Origin: JAOTZA01 sp965224065
GTDB taxonomy: Bacteria; Acidobacteriota; Thermoanaerobaculia; Multivoradales; JAHEKO01
Length of the DNA stretch: 64,000 nucleotides
Reading direction: 5' to 3'
Assembly: GCA_965224065.1 (NCBI GenBank)
Contig: CBDCYF010000005.1
Location: forward strand, 1,860,001 to 1,924,000
Shown here piece by piece: positions 18,117 to 26,960 of the stretch. Below the pieces are notes generated by a model. It saw only the letters and a list, made by a program, of their open reading frames with translations, was not told the DNA's origin and did not search any database. Within the stretch, counting starts at the first letter, position 1. The number at the start of each line of letters is the position of its first letter. The position numbers and the translations under genes were made by a program.

Positions 18117-18959
18117 GTGACGGTCTCGATCCGGGAGCTCGACGAGTTTGGGCGCCGGCAGCTCTCGACGGCGGCTTTTGAGGCCTCTCCCCGGGAGTCG
18201 ACGCTGCTGCTCGGCCATGTCTTGGGGCTGACCGAGGCCCAGGTGCTCGCCCGCGATCGGGAACGCGTGGGCGATGAGCACGCCGGCCGCTTCCGGTCGC
18301 TCATCGCCCGCCGGCTCACCGGCGAGCCGGTCGCCTATCTCGTCGGTCGCAAGGAGTTTTTTGGCCGGCTGTTCGAGATCGACTCCAGGGTTCTGATCCC
18401 GAGGCCCGAGACCGAGCACTTGGTCGAGGAGGCGCTGAAGCTCGATCTGCCCCCTACCCCACGGATCCTGGACCTGGGGACCGGCTCGGGTTGCTTGGCG
18501 GTGACCCTGGCGATCGAGCTGAGCGCTCCTACGGTGGCCGTGGACGTTTCCCCGGCGGCACTGGCAGTGGCGTCGGCCAACATCCGGCGGCACCGGGTCG
18601 GCCATCGGGTTCGTCCGGTCGCCGCAGATCTCGCGACCGGTCTGAGCTTGACGGGTTTCGACCTGGTGGTGTCCAACCCACCCTATCTCGGTCCGGAAGA
18701 GATCGACTCGATCTCACCCGAGGTCGCCCGTTTCGAGCCTGCAACGGCGCTGTTCGCGCCGGGTTCCCCGGACACCGTGATCGCGCGCATTCTGCTGGAG
18801 CTCGAAGGGCTGCCCAAAGGAACGCCGCTTCTGATCGAGATGGGGCACCTCCATGGCGGTCGGCTCGGCACTCTTCTCGCACCCGGCCGGTTTATGCTCC
18901 GCAGGACCCGGCGCGACTACGCCGGGATCGAGCGGATCGCCGTTTTGGAAAAACACTAA
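18117..18959 (+). CDS. prmC: Release-factor glutamine methyltransferase
   Basis: 280 aa from the GTG at 18117. It transfers a methyl from SAM to the glutamine of the GGQ motif in RF1/RF2. An N-terminal helical domain (about 1-75) is followed by the Rossmann methyltransferase with the SAM loop LDLGTGSGCLAV and the catalytic NPPY motif (VVSNPPYLGPEE). The usual upstream PRPETE is present. No clear ribosome site precedes the start; a -10-like TACACT (18105-18110) lies so close that a leaderless transcript is possible. murA begins at the base after its stop codon, so the two are coupled. Confidence 0.95.
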   Translation: MTVSIRELDEFGRRQLSTAAFEASPRESTLLLGHVLGLTEAQVLARDRERVGDEHAGRFRSLIARRLTGEPVAYLVGRKEFFGRLFEIDSRVLIPRPETEHLVEEALKLDLPPTPRILDLGTGSGCLAVTLAIELSAPTVAVDVSPAALAVASANIRRHRVGHRVRPVAADLATGLSLTGFDLVVSNPPYLGPEEIDSISPEVARFEPATALFAPGSPDTVIARILLELEGLPKGTPLLIEMGHLHGGRLGTLLAPGRFMLRRTRRDYAGIERIAVLEKH

Positions 18960-20216
<1,257 letters not shown>

Positions 20217-20237
20217 GATCCCTCTTAGGCCAAACAG

Positions 20238-20582
20238 ATGTCGGATTGTATTTTCTGCAAAATCGCCGGGGGCGAGATCCCCACCGAGCTGGTTTTCGAG
20301 AATGACGACGTCGTCGCGTTTCACGACCTGTCGCCCCAAGCTCCGGTCCACGTCCTGGTGATCCCGCGGCGGCACATCGCAACGCTTCTCGACGTGCCCG
20401 ACGAGGGGGGCGCGATTCTGGGCAAGCTGCAGAGCGCGGCGATCGAGATCGCGCGCCAACTCGGTCTGGACAAGAGCGGTTTTCGACTGGTGACCAACTG
20501 CCTCGAGGACGGTGGCCAGTCCGTCTTCCATCTGCACCTCCATCTGCTGGGCGGGCGGCGGCTCGCTTGGCCTCCCGGATGA
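20238..20582 (+). CDS. HIT-family nucleotide hydrolase (HinT-like)
   Basis: 114 aa. A histidine-triad protein that hydrolyses AMP-linked substrates such as adenosine phosphoramidates. The N-terminal CIFCKIAGGEIP and the active site HLHLHLLGGR (HxHxHxx) are clear, with N in LVTNCLEDGGQS. It starts 21 nt after murA. Its TGA overlaps the ATG of the lytic transglycosylase (ATGA). Confidence 0.96.
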   Translation: MSDCIFCKIAGGEIPTELVFENDDVVAFHDLSPQAPVHVLVIPRRHIATLLDVPDEGGAILGKLQSAAIEIARQLGLDKSGFRLVTNCLEDGGQSVFHLHLHLLGGRRLAWPPG

Positions 20583-22981
20583 TCCGGACACTCCTACTCA
20601 TCACCGCGGCCGGGGTGACGGCGGCAGCGGCCCAGGATCCGCCGCCCCCGGACTCGGGAACCCAGGATCCGAGACTCCAACTGGTTCGGCTCCAGCTCGA
20701 AGGCCGCACCGAGGAGACACTTGCCGCCGTCGACCGGCTGGTCGAAGAGGACCCCGTCGGCGCCGCCGAGCTCGGTCTGCACCACCTGCGCGGCGCACTG
20801 CTCGAAGATGCCGGACGCCTGCGCGAGGCCCATGAGGCCTTTGCCCAATCGATCGGCTCGAGCCCGGCGCTGGCCGCCTACAGCCGCTACCGGCTGGCGC
20901 TCGTTCAGCTTTCGCAGGGGCATCCGGAGGTCGCGGCCGGGCTGCTCGCCGGTCTGCTGTCCGGCAGACCGCCGGAGCGGCTGGTACGACCCGCGGCGTC
21001 CTTGATGATCCACAGCCTCGCCGGTGGCGGGGACTGCCGCCTGCTCGGCCAGGTCGACACCTGGCAACTGCCGGAGCGAGACCTTCGCCGCCTCCAACTG
21101 GCGCGGAGCGACTGCGACTTGAGCCACGGGAACGTGGAGGGAGCGGTGGCCCGTCTGCTGGGTCTGCTGCAGCAAAACGGCAACGACGAGACCGCGCGCG
21201 GCGCCGCCGAGCGGCTGACGCGATTGGAGCAGAAAGCTCTTCCCGAGCGGGAGATGGCCCTCCTAGTGGGGCGGGTCTTTCACCGCCACCGGCAGTTCGA
21301 CCTGTCCATCACGTATCTCGAACAAGGCCTGAGCGTCGGCATGGGATCCGGCGCGCCGTCATCGGGAACAACCACGGGAGCACACACGGGAACACCTGCC
21401 GGACAGGCTGGCGGCCATCCTTCCATCGGGGACGGCGAGACCCTGTACGCCCTGGCGCGCTCCCACTTCTGGCAGGAGAGCTACCTTCAGGCAGCTTCCC
21501 GCTTTGGACAGCTCGCGGCGACGGTTCGCCGGCCCGAGGAGAAGGCCCGCGCCCTCTATCAACAGGGTCGTAGCTACGAGCTTTCCGGCAACTGGAGCGC
21601 CGCCAGCCAGAGCTACCGGCTCGGGTATCTGGCGGATTCGGATGGCCGGTGGGCGGACGCCAACCTGATCTCCGCGCTGAGAGTCGAATGGCGCACGGGA
21701 AAAGAGGAGTCGGCACTGCAGCTTTACGAAGTTCTCGGCTCGCGGCGAGAGTGGCGCAAGCTCTTTGGTCGGGCGGCGTTGTTTCTGGCCAGCTCCGACC
21801 TGGTCCGCGAGCGCACCGACCGGAGTGGACGGTGGCTCGCGGACGCGGCCCGGTCGCTGGATCTCAGTACCGGTGAGATCGAGTACTGGCAAGGCCGTCT
21901 CGACGAGCTGGAGGGCCGCCCAGAAGAAGCGATCGACGCCTATCTGGGCGCCCTGAGCGCCCGTTGGTCCCACCCCTTTGGCCGCGCCGCCGCGGCTCGG
22001 CTGGCGAAGCCCGAGCTCGCGCCGCGGGCCCGCGAGCTGGCGCGCCGGTTGGCCAGCACCAGCCAGGCCAACTCGCTCTATCACGCCTGGCTTCTGCTGG
22101 GTGATGACGACCCCTTCGGGGCCGAGGCAAAGCGCCGTCTTATCGCGAGCCTCTCCGCCACCCGTCGCGCCGCGCCCTTTCTGCAGATCGCGTTTCAGCC
22201 GGTCGAGGAGTGGCCGCTGTGGACCGCTACCCTCGGACAGCCGGAGGAGATGCTGCTGGCGCTCGGTCGGTGGCGGGCGGGGTCTCCGGCCATCCGAAAG
22301 CACTTCCCGCTCGCCGACGCCTCGCTGGGCTTTACCGCCGCGGAGCTCCTGGCCCGTGCGGGAGCGCACCGCGACTCGCTGCGGATCGCAGAGATCCTCC
22401 AGAACACGGCCACGGATTTGGTGCCCGACGGCTTGCTCCCCGCCGGGCTCCGGCGGCTGATCTTCCCTCGCCCCTACCGGGAGATCATCTCGCGCGAGGC
22501 CGCAAACTACAGGATCGACCCAACCCTACTGACGGCGTTGATTCGGGAAGAAAGCCGCTTCGACCCGCTCGCGGTGTCGGCGGCTTCGGCCCGGGGGCTC
22601 ACCCAGTTGGTGCTGCCGACGGCGAATCGCATGGCCGCGGCCACCGGCAGAGAGCGGGTCGCCGCCGCCGAGCTTCACCGGCCGGAGGTTGCGATCAACT
22701 TGGGGGCCGCGTATCTGAGCGAGCTCTCGCGACGGTTTGACGGTTCTACACCGGAGGTGATCGCAGCCTACAACGCCGGCGAGCGCCAGGCCGAGCTGTG
22801 GCGCAGCTACTGCTACAGCCGAGAGCCGGTGGAGTTCCTCTCCAAGGTGGGCTTCCCCGAGACCCGCGCCTATCTTGGCCGTGTGCTGTCGACGCGCGAA
22901 CAGTACCGGGAGCTCTACGGGGAGTTTCATGGCGAGGCCCCCGCGGTGTCGGGCGAGCTCGTCAGCGAGACGGTGAATTAG
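20579..22981 (+). CDS. slt: Soluble lytic murein transglycosylase with TPR-like N-terminal region
   Basis: 800 aa from the ATG at 20579, followed at once by a signal peptide (RTLLLITAAGVTAAAAQ). Residues about 25-620 are alpha-helical TPR-like repeats (EESALQLYEVLGSRREWRKLF; RPEEAIDAYLGAL), as in the superhelical U-domain of Slt70. The C-terminal SLT domain (about 635-780) has the catalytic Glu in LIREESRFDPLAVS and the family motifs GLTQLVLPTA and VIAAYNAGE. It cleaves MurNAc-GlcNAc bonds in the periplasm with anhydro-ring formation. It belongs with murA to a cell-wall-related operon. Confidence 0.93.
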   Translation: MIRTLLLITAAGVTAAAAQDPPPPDSGTQDPRLQLVRLQLEGRTEETLAAVDRLVEEDPVGAAELGLHHLRGALLEDAGRLREAHEAFAQSIGSSPALAAYSRYRLALVQLSQGHPEVAAGLLAGLLSGRPPERLVRPAASLMIHSLAGGGDCRLLGQVDTWQLPERDLRRLQLARSDCDLSHGNVEGAVARLLGLLQQNGNDETARGAAERLTRLEQKALPEREMALLVGRVFHRHRQFDLSITYLEQGLSVGMGSGAPSSGTTTGAHTGTPAGQAGGHPSIGDGETLYALARSHFWQESYLQAASRFGQLAATVRRPEEKARALYQQGRSYELSGNWSAASQSYRLGYLADSDGRWADANLISALRVEWRTGKEESALQLYEVLGSRREWRKLFGRAALFLASSDLVRERTDRSGRWLADAARSLDLSTGEIEYWQGRLDELEGRPEEAIDAYLGALSARWSHPFGRAAAARLAKPELAPRARELARRLASTSQANSLYHAWLLLGDDDPFGAEAKRRLIASLSATRRAAPFLQIAFQPVEEWPLWTATLGQPEEMLLALGRWRAGSPAIRKHFPLADASLGFTAAELLARAGAHRDSLRIAEILQNTATDLVPDGLLPAGLRRLIFPRPYREIISREAANYRIDPTLLTALIREESRFDPLAVSAASARGLTQLVLPTANRMAAATGRERVAAAELHRPEVAINLGAAYLSELSRRFDGSTPEVIAAYNAGERQAELWRSYCYSREPVEFLSKVGFPETRAYLGRVLSTREQYRELYGEFHGEAPAVSGELVSETVN

Positions 22982-22992
22982 GCCGAGATTGG

Positions 22993-23207
22993 GCTGAAGC
23001 GGCCGGCGCCCTGCCGGCCGAACGACGGTGCGGTCGGACAAACGGCCGCCAGAGACGGCGGCCGCTTCAGACAAAGGGAACTAAAGGCCGGGCCGGGGCA
23101 AGCCCGGCCCCTACAAAAAAGGCGAGACGACCGGAACCAGCCGTGTAGGGGCCGGGCTTGCCCCGGCCCGCTCTTCGGCTGGAGCAACGGGCAGCCCCTA
23201 GGCGCCC
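22993..23207. repeat. Dispersed repeat cluster after slt
   Basis: In order: a GGCCGGCG/CTGCCGGCC palindrome (about 22998-23023), the 29-nt AACGGCCGCC unit (23041-23069), the GC palindrome at 23091-23115 and its inverse at 23143-23171, and a fragment of the 60-nt family seen at 38032 and 51694 (23178-23207). This lies between two convergent genes. Confidence 0.8.
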
Positions 23208-23232
23208 GGAGCGTGAAGCAAAACCGGTCTTT

Positions 23233-23973
23233 TCAGTCGACCGAAAAAACCGTTTGGGTCGGAAGCTCCGCCAGGGGCCGGTCGAAGTAGTCCTCAACGT
23301 CGGCCTCGCGCCACAGCTCCTCGGTCCAGCGCTCGATCTCTTCGTTGAGCCGCGCTTCTTTGAGCACGGCTCGGATGTCTTCGCGCACCGACTCGAGCGG
23401 CGGCACGCTACGACCGCCGGCTCGCAGCTCGTCGGTCAGCGGACCGTCGTAGTAGGCCCGGATGTCGTCGCTGCCGACAAACACCCGCGGCCCCAGACGC
23501 TCCTCGACAAACGTCAACACCATGATCTGTCTCGCCACAAGCTGGCGTACCCCATCGGGATCGAGCCCCAGCTCGGTGAGACGCTGGCGAAACGCCTGCT
23601 CGCTTCCAAAACGCCGCCGGATACCCTGATAGCCCTTCTCGACGTCGGCCAGCGAGACCTCGGTGAAGCCAAACCGATCGATCTCGTGGAAACGGAGCCG
23701 CTCCTCGATCAACTGGTCGAGGACGCGGCGCCGAAGCGTTTCTTGCTTCTCATCCGACGTGTCCCCTTCCGGCTCGGCCGAGACGATCCCGAGCCCCAAC
23801 ACCCGGTCCACATCCGAGGCCAGAATCGGGTCTTCGTCGACGACCGCGAGGATACGGTCGAGGATCTCGGGCTGTGTGGGAAGGTCTTCGCCCGGCGTCG
23901 CCTGGGACACGGCCGGAAGCGGGGCCAGCGCGGCGGCGGTCAGCGCGAGCACGACGCGGCGGCGCAGCTTCAT
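23233..23973 (-). CDS. SurA-N-like periplasmic chaperone without a PPIase domain
   Basis: 246 aa from the ATG at 23973 (a GTG lies 9 nt earlier). A signal peptide (about 1-25) precedes DRILAVVDEDPILASDVDR, the start of the SurA N-terminal chaperone domain. Helical segments with EEERLRFHEID and RFGSEQAFRQRLTELGLD follow; the last 60 residues form the returning C-terminal helix. The parvulin domain found in SurA, PpiD or PrsA is absent, so this should bind unfolded outer-membrane proteins but not isomerise prolines. It is divergent from the nitrilase gene with only 55 bp between them. Confidence 0.75.
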   Translation of the reverse strand: MKLRRRVVLALTAAALAPLPAVSQATPGEDLPTQPEILDRILAVVDEDPILASDVDRVLGLGIVSAEPEGDTSDEKQETLRRRVLDQLIEERLRFHEIDRFGFTEVSLADVEKGYQGIRRRFGSEQAFRQRLTELGLDPDGVRQLVARQIMVLTFVEERLGPRVFVGSDDIRAYYDGPLTDELRAGGRSVPPLESVREDIRAVLKEARLNEEIERWTEELWREADVEDYFDRPLAELPTQTVFSVD

Positions 23974-24028
23974 CGGGGTCACATGCTACCATGGGATCAC
24001 TTCTCGAACGCCGCGTTCCGGCCCCAAA

Positions 24029-24913
24029 ATGAGCACCCAACTGACCGTCGGACTCGCGCAGATCGACTCTCGCCTGGGCCACGTCGAGGCCAACCTGGAG
24101 CGGCATCTGGAGTGGATCGAACGGGCCCGCGACCAAGGCGTCGAGCTGCTGGTTTTTCCCGAGCTGTCGCTCACCGGCTACCGTCTCTTGCATCTGACCG
24201 GACGAGTGGCGATGCACCGCGGCTCGCAAACGATTCAGCGTTTGCTCGAGGCGGCCGGCCGCATGTCGGTCGTCGTCGGCCTGGTCGAGGAGGACGACAA
24301 GGGGGTCCTCTACAACAGCTCGCTGTTGATCCATTCCGGCCAGGTCAACCATGTTCATCGCAAGTTGTACCTGCCCACCTACGGGATCTTCCAGGAGGGG
24401 CGTTTTTTTGGGCCCGGGGACGAGCTGGCGCTCGCCGACACCGACGGCCGGCACCTCGGAATGCTGATCTGTGAAGATCTCTGGCACCCACACCTCGCGC
24501 GCAACCTGGCGATCGCCGGCGCCAAAATGCTGACCGTCATCTCGGCCGGCCCCGGTCGGGTAGGGTCCGGCGAGGTGCCCGAGAGTCATCGCGATTGGGA
24601 ATCGTTGACCCGCTCGACCGCGCTGGTCAACACCTGCTGGGTCCTCTACTGCAACCGCGTTGGCTGGGAAGAGGGCTCCTTCTACAGCGGCGGCAGCCAC
24701 GTGGTGCGTCCGGGGGGCGAGGTCATGGCCCGGGCGCCTTACCTCGAAGAGCACTTGCTCCTCGCCGACATCGACTTGCGCGAAGTCGACCGCCTGCGCT
24801 GGCGGCTGCCGCTTGTGCGCTCTGAGCGCACAGATATCAGAACACCGCGCTCCGAGCGCACGGATATCAGAACACCGCGGTCTGAGCGCACGGACATCGA
24901 GGGGGCACGGTGA
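24029..24913 (+). CDS. Carbon-nitrogen hydrolase (nitrilase fold), probable glutaminase partner of NadE
   Basis: 294 aa. The Glu-Lys-Cys triad is visible: E in FPELSLTGYR, K in HRKLYLPTYG and C in LICEDLWHP. In many bacteria this domain is the N-terminal half of glutamine-dependent NAD synthetase. Here it is a separate gene whose TGA overlaps the GTG of nadE, so the two probably form an ammonia-supplying pair; an independent amidase is the alternative. The last 30 residues are odd: almost three copies of a decapeptide RSERTDIRTP encoded by a 30-bp tandem repeat (24818-24901), outside the normal nitrilase fold. Confidence 0.88.
   Translation: MSTQLTVGLAQIDSRLGHVEANLERHLEWIERARDQGVELLVFPELSLTGYRLLHLTGRVAMHRGSQTIQRLLEAAGRMSVVVGLVEEDDKGVLYNSSLLIHSGQVNHVHRKLYLPTYGIFQEGRFFGPGDELALADTDGRHLGMLICEDLWHPHLARNLAIAGAKMLTVISAGPGRVGSGEVPESHRDWESLTRSTALVNTCWVLYCNRVGWEEGSFYSGGSHVVRPGGEVMARAPYLEEHLLLADIDLREVDRLRWRLPLVRSERTDIRTPRSERTDIRTPRSERTDIEGAR
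24818..24901 (+). repeat. 30-bp tandem repeat, 2.8 units, inside the nitrilase gene
   Basis: Units at 24818-24847, 24848-24877 and 24878-24901 differ by one to a few bases each. The period is a multiple of three, so frame is kept and a decapeptide is repeated at the protein's C-terminus, just before nadE. Confidence 0.9.
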
Positions 24914-25746
24914 TCCGCAAAGAGGAAGTCAGCGCGCGGCTCGAGCTCAATGCCTCCCTGGCGGTCGCGGTGCTCGAGTCGTTTATCCGCGACGCCGCCG
25001 ACACCGCCGGCGCCGAGGGAATGGTCGTCGGTCTGAGCGGCGGCGTGGACTCGGCACTGTCGACGGCGCTGGCCGTGCGGGCGCTGGGGCGCGGGCGGGT
25101 ACACGCCTTCTTCTTGCCCTACAGCGCTTCGACCGACGAGTCGCGACGCGACGCCCGAGCCACCGCCGAGAGCCTTGGCCTCGATCTACCCGTGATCGAC
25201 ATCTCGCCCATGGTCGACCCCTATTTCGACCACTACGAACCGGAGGCGGACCGCCTGAGACGCGGCAACAAGATGGCCCGTGAGCGGATGTCGATCCTGT
25301 TCGACCAGGCCAAGAAACGGGGCTGTCTGGTTCTCGGTACCTCCAACAAGACCGAGATCCTGCTCGGCTACTCGACGATCTTTGGCGACAACGCCAGCTC
25401 GATCAATCCGCTCGGCGATCTGTACAAACAGCAGGTTTGGCAGCTCGGCCGGCACCTCGAGCTACCGGCCGAGGTCGTCGACAAGAAACCGTCCGCGGAT
25501 CTGTGGCCCGGTCAGACCGACGAAGCCGAGCTGGGCTTTGGCTACGCGCTCGCCGACGAGATCCTTTACCTGATGTTTGACCGTGGTCTGGCGCCCCGGG
25601 AGATCGTCGCTCGCGGCTACGACGCACCGGTGGTAGAAAAGATCCAGCAGCTCGAGCGCCGCAATCGTTTCAAGCGACGCCTGATGCTCATCGCGCGTCT
25701 CTCCGGAAGCGCCATCAACCTGGACCGGGAGATTCCCCGGGACTAG
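24910..25746 (+). CDS. nadE: NAD+ synthase (ammonia-type domain)
   Basis: 278 aa, GTG start overlapping the preceding gene's stop (GTGA). It amidates deamido-NAD to NAD with ATP. The PP-loop SGGVDSALS (about 44-52), the FLPYSASTDESRRDA segment, GTSNKTEILLGY and the C-terminal DKKPSADLWPGQTDEAELG are diagnostic. Length is that of stand-alone NadE without a glutaminase domain, which fits the adjacent nitrilase acting as the second subunit. Confidence 0.96.
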   Translation: MIRKEEVSARLELNASLAVAVLESFIRDAADTAGAEGMVVGLSGGVDSALSTALAVRALGRGRVHAFFLPYSASTDESRRDARATAESLGLDLPVIDISPMVDPYFDHYEPEADRLRRGNKMARERMSILFDQAKKRGCLVLGTSNKTEILLGYSTIFGDNASSINPLGDLYKQQVWQLGRHLELPAEVVDKKPSADLWPGQTDEAELGFGYALADEILYLMFDRGLAPREIVARGYDAPVVEKIQQLERRNRFKRRLMLIARLSGSAINLDREIPRD

Positions 25747-25792
25747 CCCGCCCTTCTCACCAACCTCCTACTGCGCCGCCGGAAATGACTGA

Positions 25793-26512
25793 ATGGTAGA
25801 CGGGGCGGACATGCCCGGCAGCCTGCTCCTCGTTTCGACCCCGATCGGGAATCTACAGGACCTCTCACCGCGCGCGCGAGAGGCCCTGGAGAGGGCCGAC
25901 ATCGTGGCCTGCGAGGACACCCGCGTCACCGGACGCTTGCTTCACCACCTGGGTCTCGACAAGAGGCTCGTCTCGTTCCACGAGCACAACGAGCGAGCGC
26001 GTGTGCCCCGTCTGCTCGCGGAGCTCGAAGCCGGCCGCACCGTGGCATTGACCGCCGACGCCGGCACTCCGCTGGTGTCGGACCCGGGGTTTGTGCTGGT
26101 CCGCGAAGCGGCCCGCTCCGGGATCCGGGTGGAGCCGATCGTCGGTCCCTCGGCGATCCTCGCCGCGCTGGCGGTCTCAGCCTTGCCCCCGCAGCCCTTC
26201 ACCTTCGCGGGGTTCCCACCCCCAAAACGCGGCAAGCGCCGGACTTTTTACCGGCGGTTTGCCGGGCTCGACCACACGCTGGTGTTTTTCGAGTCGCCCC
26301 ACCGGATCGTCGCCAGCCTGAAAGACGCTCTCACCGAGCTCGGCGACCGGCCGGCGGCCCTGTGCCGGGAGCTCACCAAGCTCCACGAGGAAGTCATTCG
26401 TGGATCCCTGACCGAGATCGGTCAGGAGATGGAAGCCAGAAGCTCGATCAAGGGCGAGCTCACGCTGGTCGTAAGAGGGAAAGAAAAAAAGCGCCCCGGC
26501 GGCGCGGAGTGA
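25793..26512 (+). CDS. rsmI: 16S rRNA (cytidine-1402 2'-O) methyltransferase
   Basis: 239 aa. A tetrapyrrole-methylase-fold enzyme that 2'-O-methylates C1402 of 16S rRNA in the decoding centre. The signature STPIGNLQDLSPRA opens the protein, and ADAGTPLVSDPG and VGPSAILAALAVS line the SAM pocket. An alternative ATG exists at 25811; GGAA 8 nt upstream supports 25793. The C-terminal domain found in longer homologues is short here. Confidence 0.95.
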   Translation: MVDGADMPGSLLLVSTPIGNLQDLSPRAREALERADIVACEDTRVTGRLLHHLGLDKRLVSFHEHNERARVPRLLAELEAGRTVALTADAGTPLVSDPGFVLVREAARSGIRVEPIVGPSAILAALAVSALPPQPFTFAGFPPPKRGKRRTFYRRFAGLDHTLVFFESPHRIVASLKDALTELGDRPAALCRELTKLHEEVIRGSLTEIGQEMEARSSIKGELTLVVRGKEKKRPGGAE

Positions 26513-26612
26513 CGGAAGCGGGAAACCGCCGACTCCGCGCGGCGGCTTCAAGCCGCCGGGACAGGCTGCCGAAAAGCTGCCGCCGATGCGCCGGCCGATC
26601 TAGGAGCCGAGC

Positions 26613-26627
26613 TCCGCGGGGGAGGTC
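26613..26627. terminator. Possible hairpin beyond the mini-ORF
   Basis: GGGGG/CCCCC (about 26613-26626) with a short loop lies 48 nt past the stop of the Trp-rich mini-ORF on the minus strand. There is no U-tract, so it is only a weak terminator candidate. Confidence 0.25.
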
Positions 26628-26673
26628 CCCCTGGGAGGAGCGGGTGATCGACCGGCGCTCCAAAAGGCCTTTT

Positions 26674-26742
26674 CTAGCCCTTGTCCGACCAGAGATAACC
26701 GTAGACTGATGCGAAGCCGTTCCAGATCCAAATCCAAGGCAT
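26674..26742 (-). CDS. Trp/Tyr-rich 22-aa mini-protein with a perfect ribosome site
   Basis: The frame ATG (26742) to TAG encodes 22 residues starting MPWIWIWNGFASVYGY and ending SDKG, with three Trp in the first nine positions. GAGGAG lies 8 nt before the ATG, the strongest Shine-Dalgarno in the surrounding 900 bp, in a gap (26513-26960) otherwise without genes. I do not recognise the family. It could be a membrane-surface micropeptide, a small regulator or a leader peptide. It lies between rsmI (convergent) and acs (whose 3' end faces it). Confidence 0.5.
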   Translation of the reverse strand: MPWIWIWNGFASVYGYLWSDKG

Positions 26743-26883
26743 TTCGTTTCTCCTCTCGTGCCGCGATCGATTCGCGGTGTACCCCCCAAAGGAGCACGGG
26801 CCGTGCCAGAAGAATCGGGCGATGCGTATGCATCTCTTTGCCTTTGTTGATCGAAAGTTAGCGCCGCCGGCGTAAAAGTAAGG

Positions 26884-26904
26884 AACGGCGGCCGCGCCGT
26901 TTTT
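26884..26904 (+). terminator. Rho-independent terminator, plus-strand
   Basis: A stem AACGGCG/CGCCGTT (26884-26890 and 26895-26901) with a 4-nt loop runs into TTTTT. It is oriented for plus-strand transcripts coming from rsmI/nadE, about 370 nt after rsmI, and faces the acs 3' end. Confidence 0.55.
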
Positions 26905-26960
26905 ATGGTGCAACCGCCGTTTTTCTCGCCGATCGACCCGGCGAAAAGCCGGTTTCGAAT

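Noticed and set aside
24818..24901. Possible CRISPR array (regular 30-bp units)
   Set aside because: The units are contiguous without spacers, in frame, and part of the nitrilase coding sequence.
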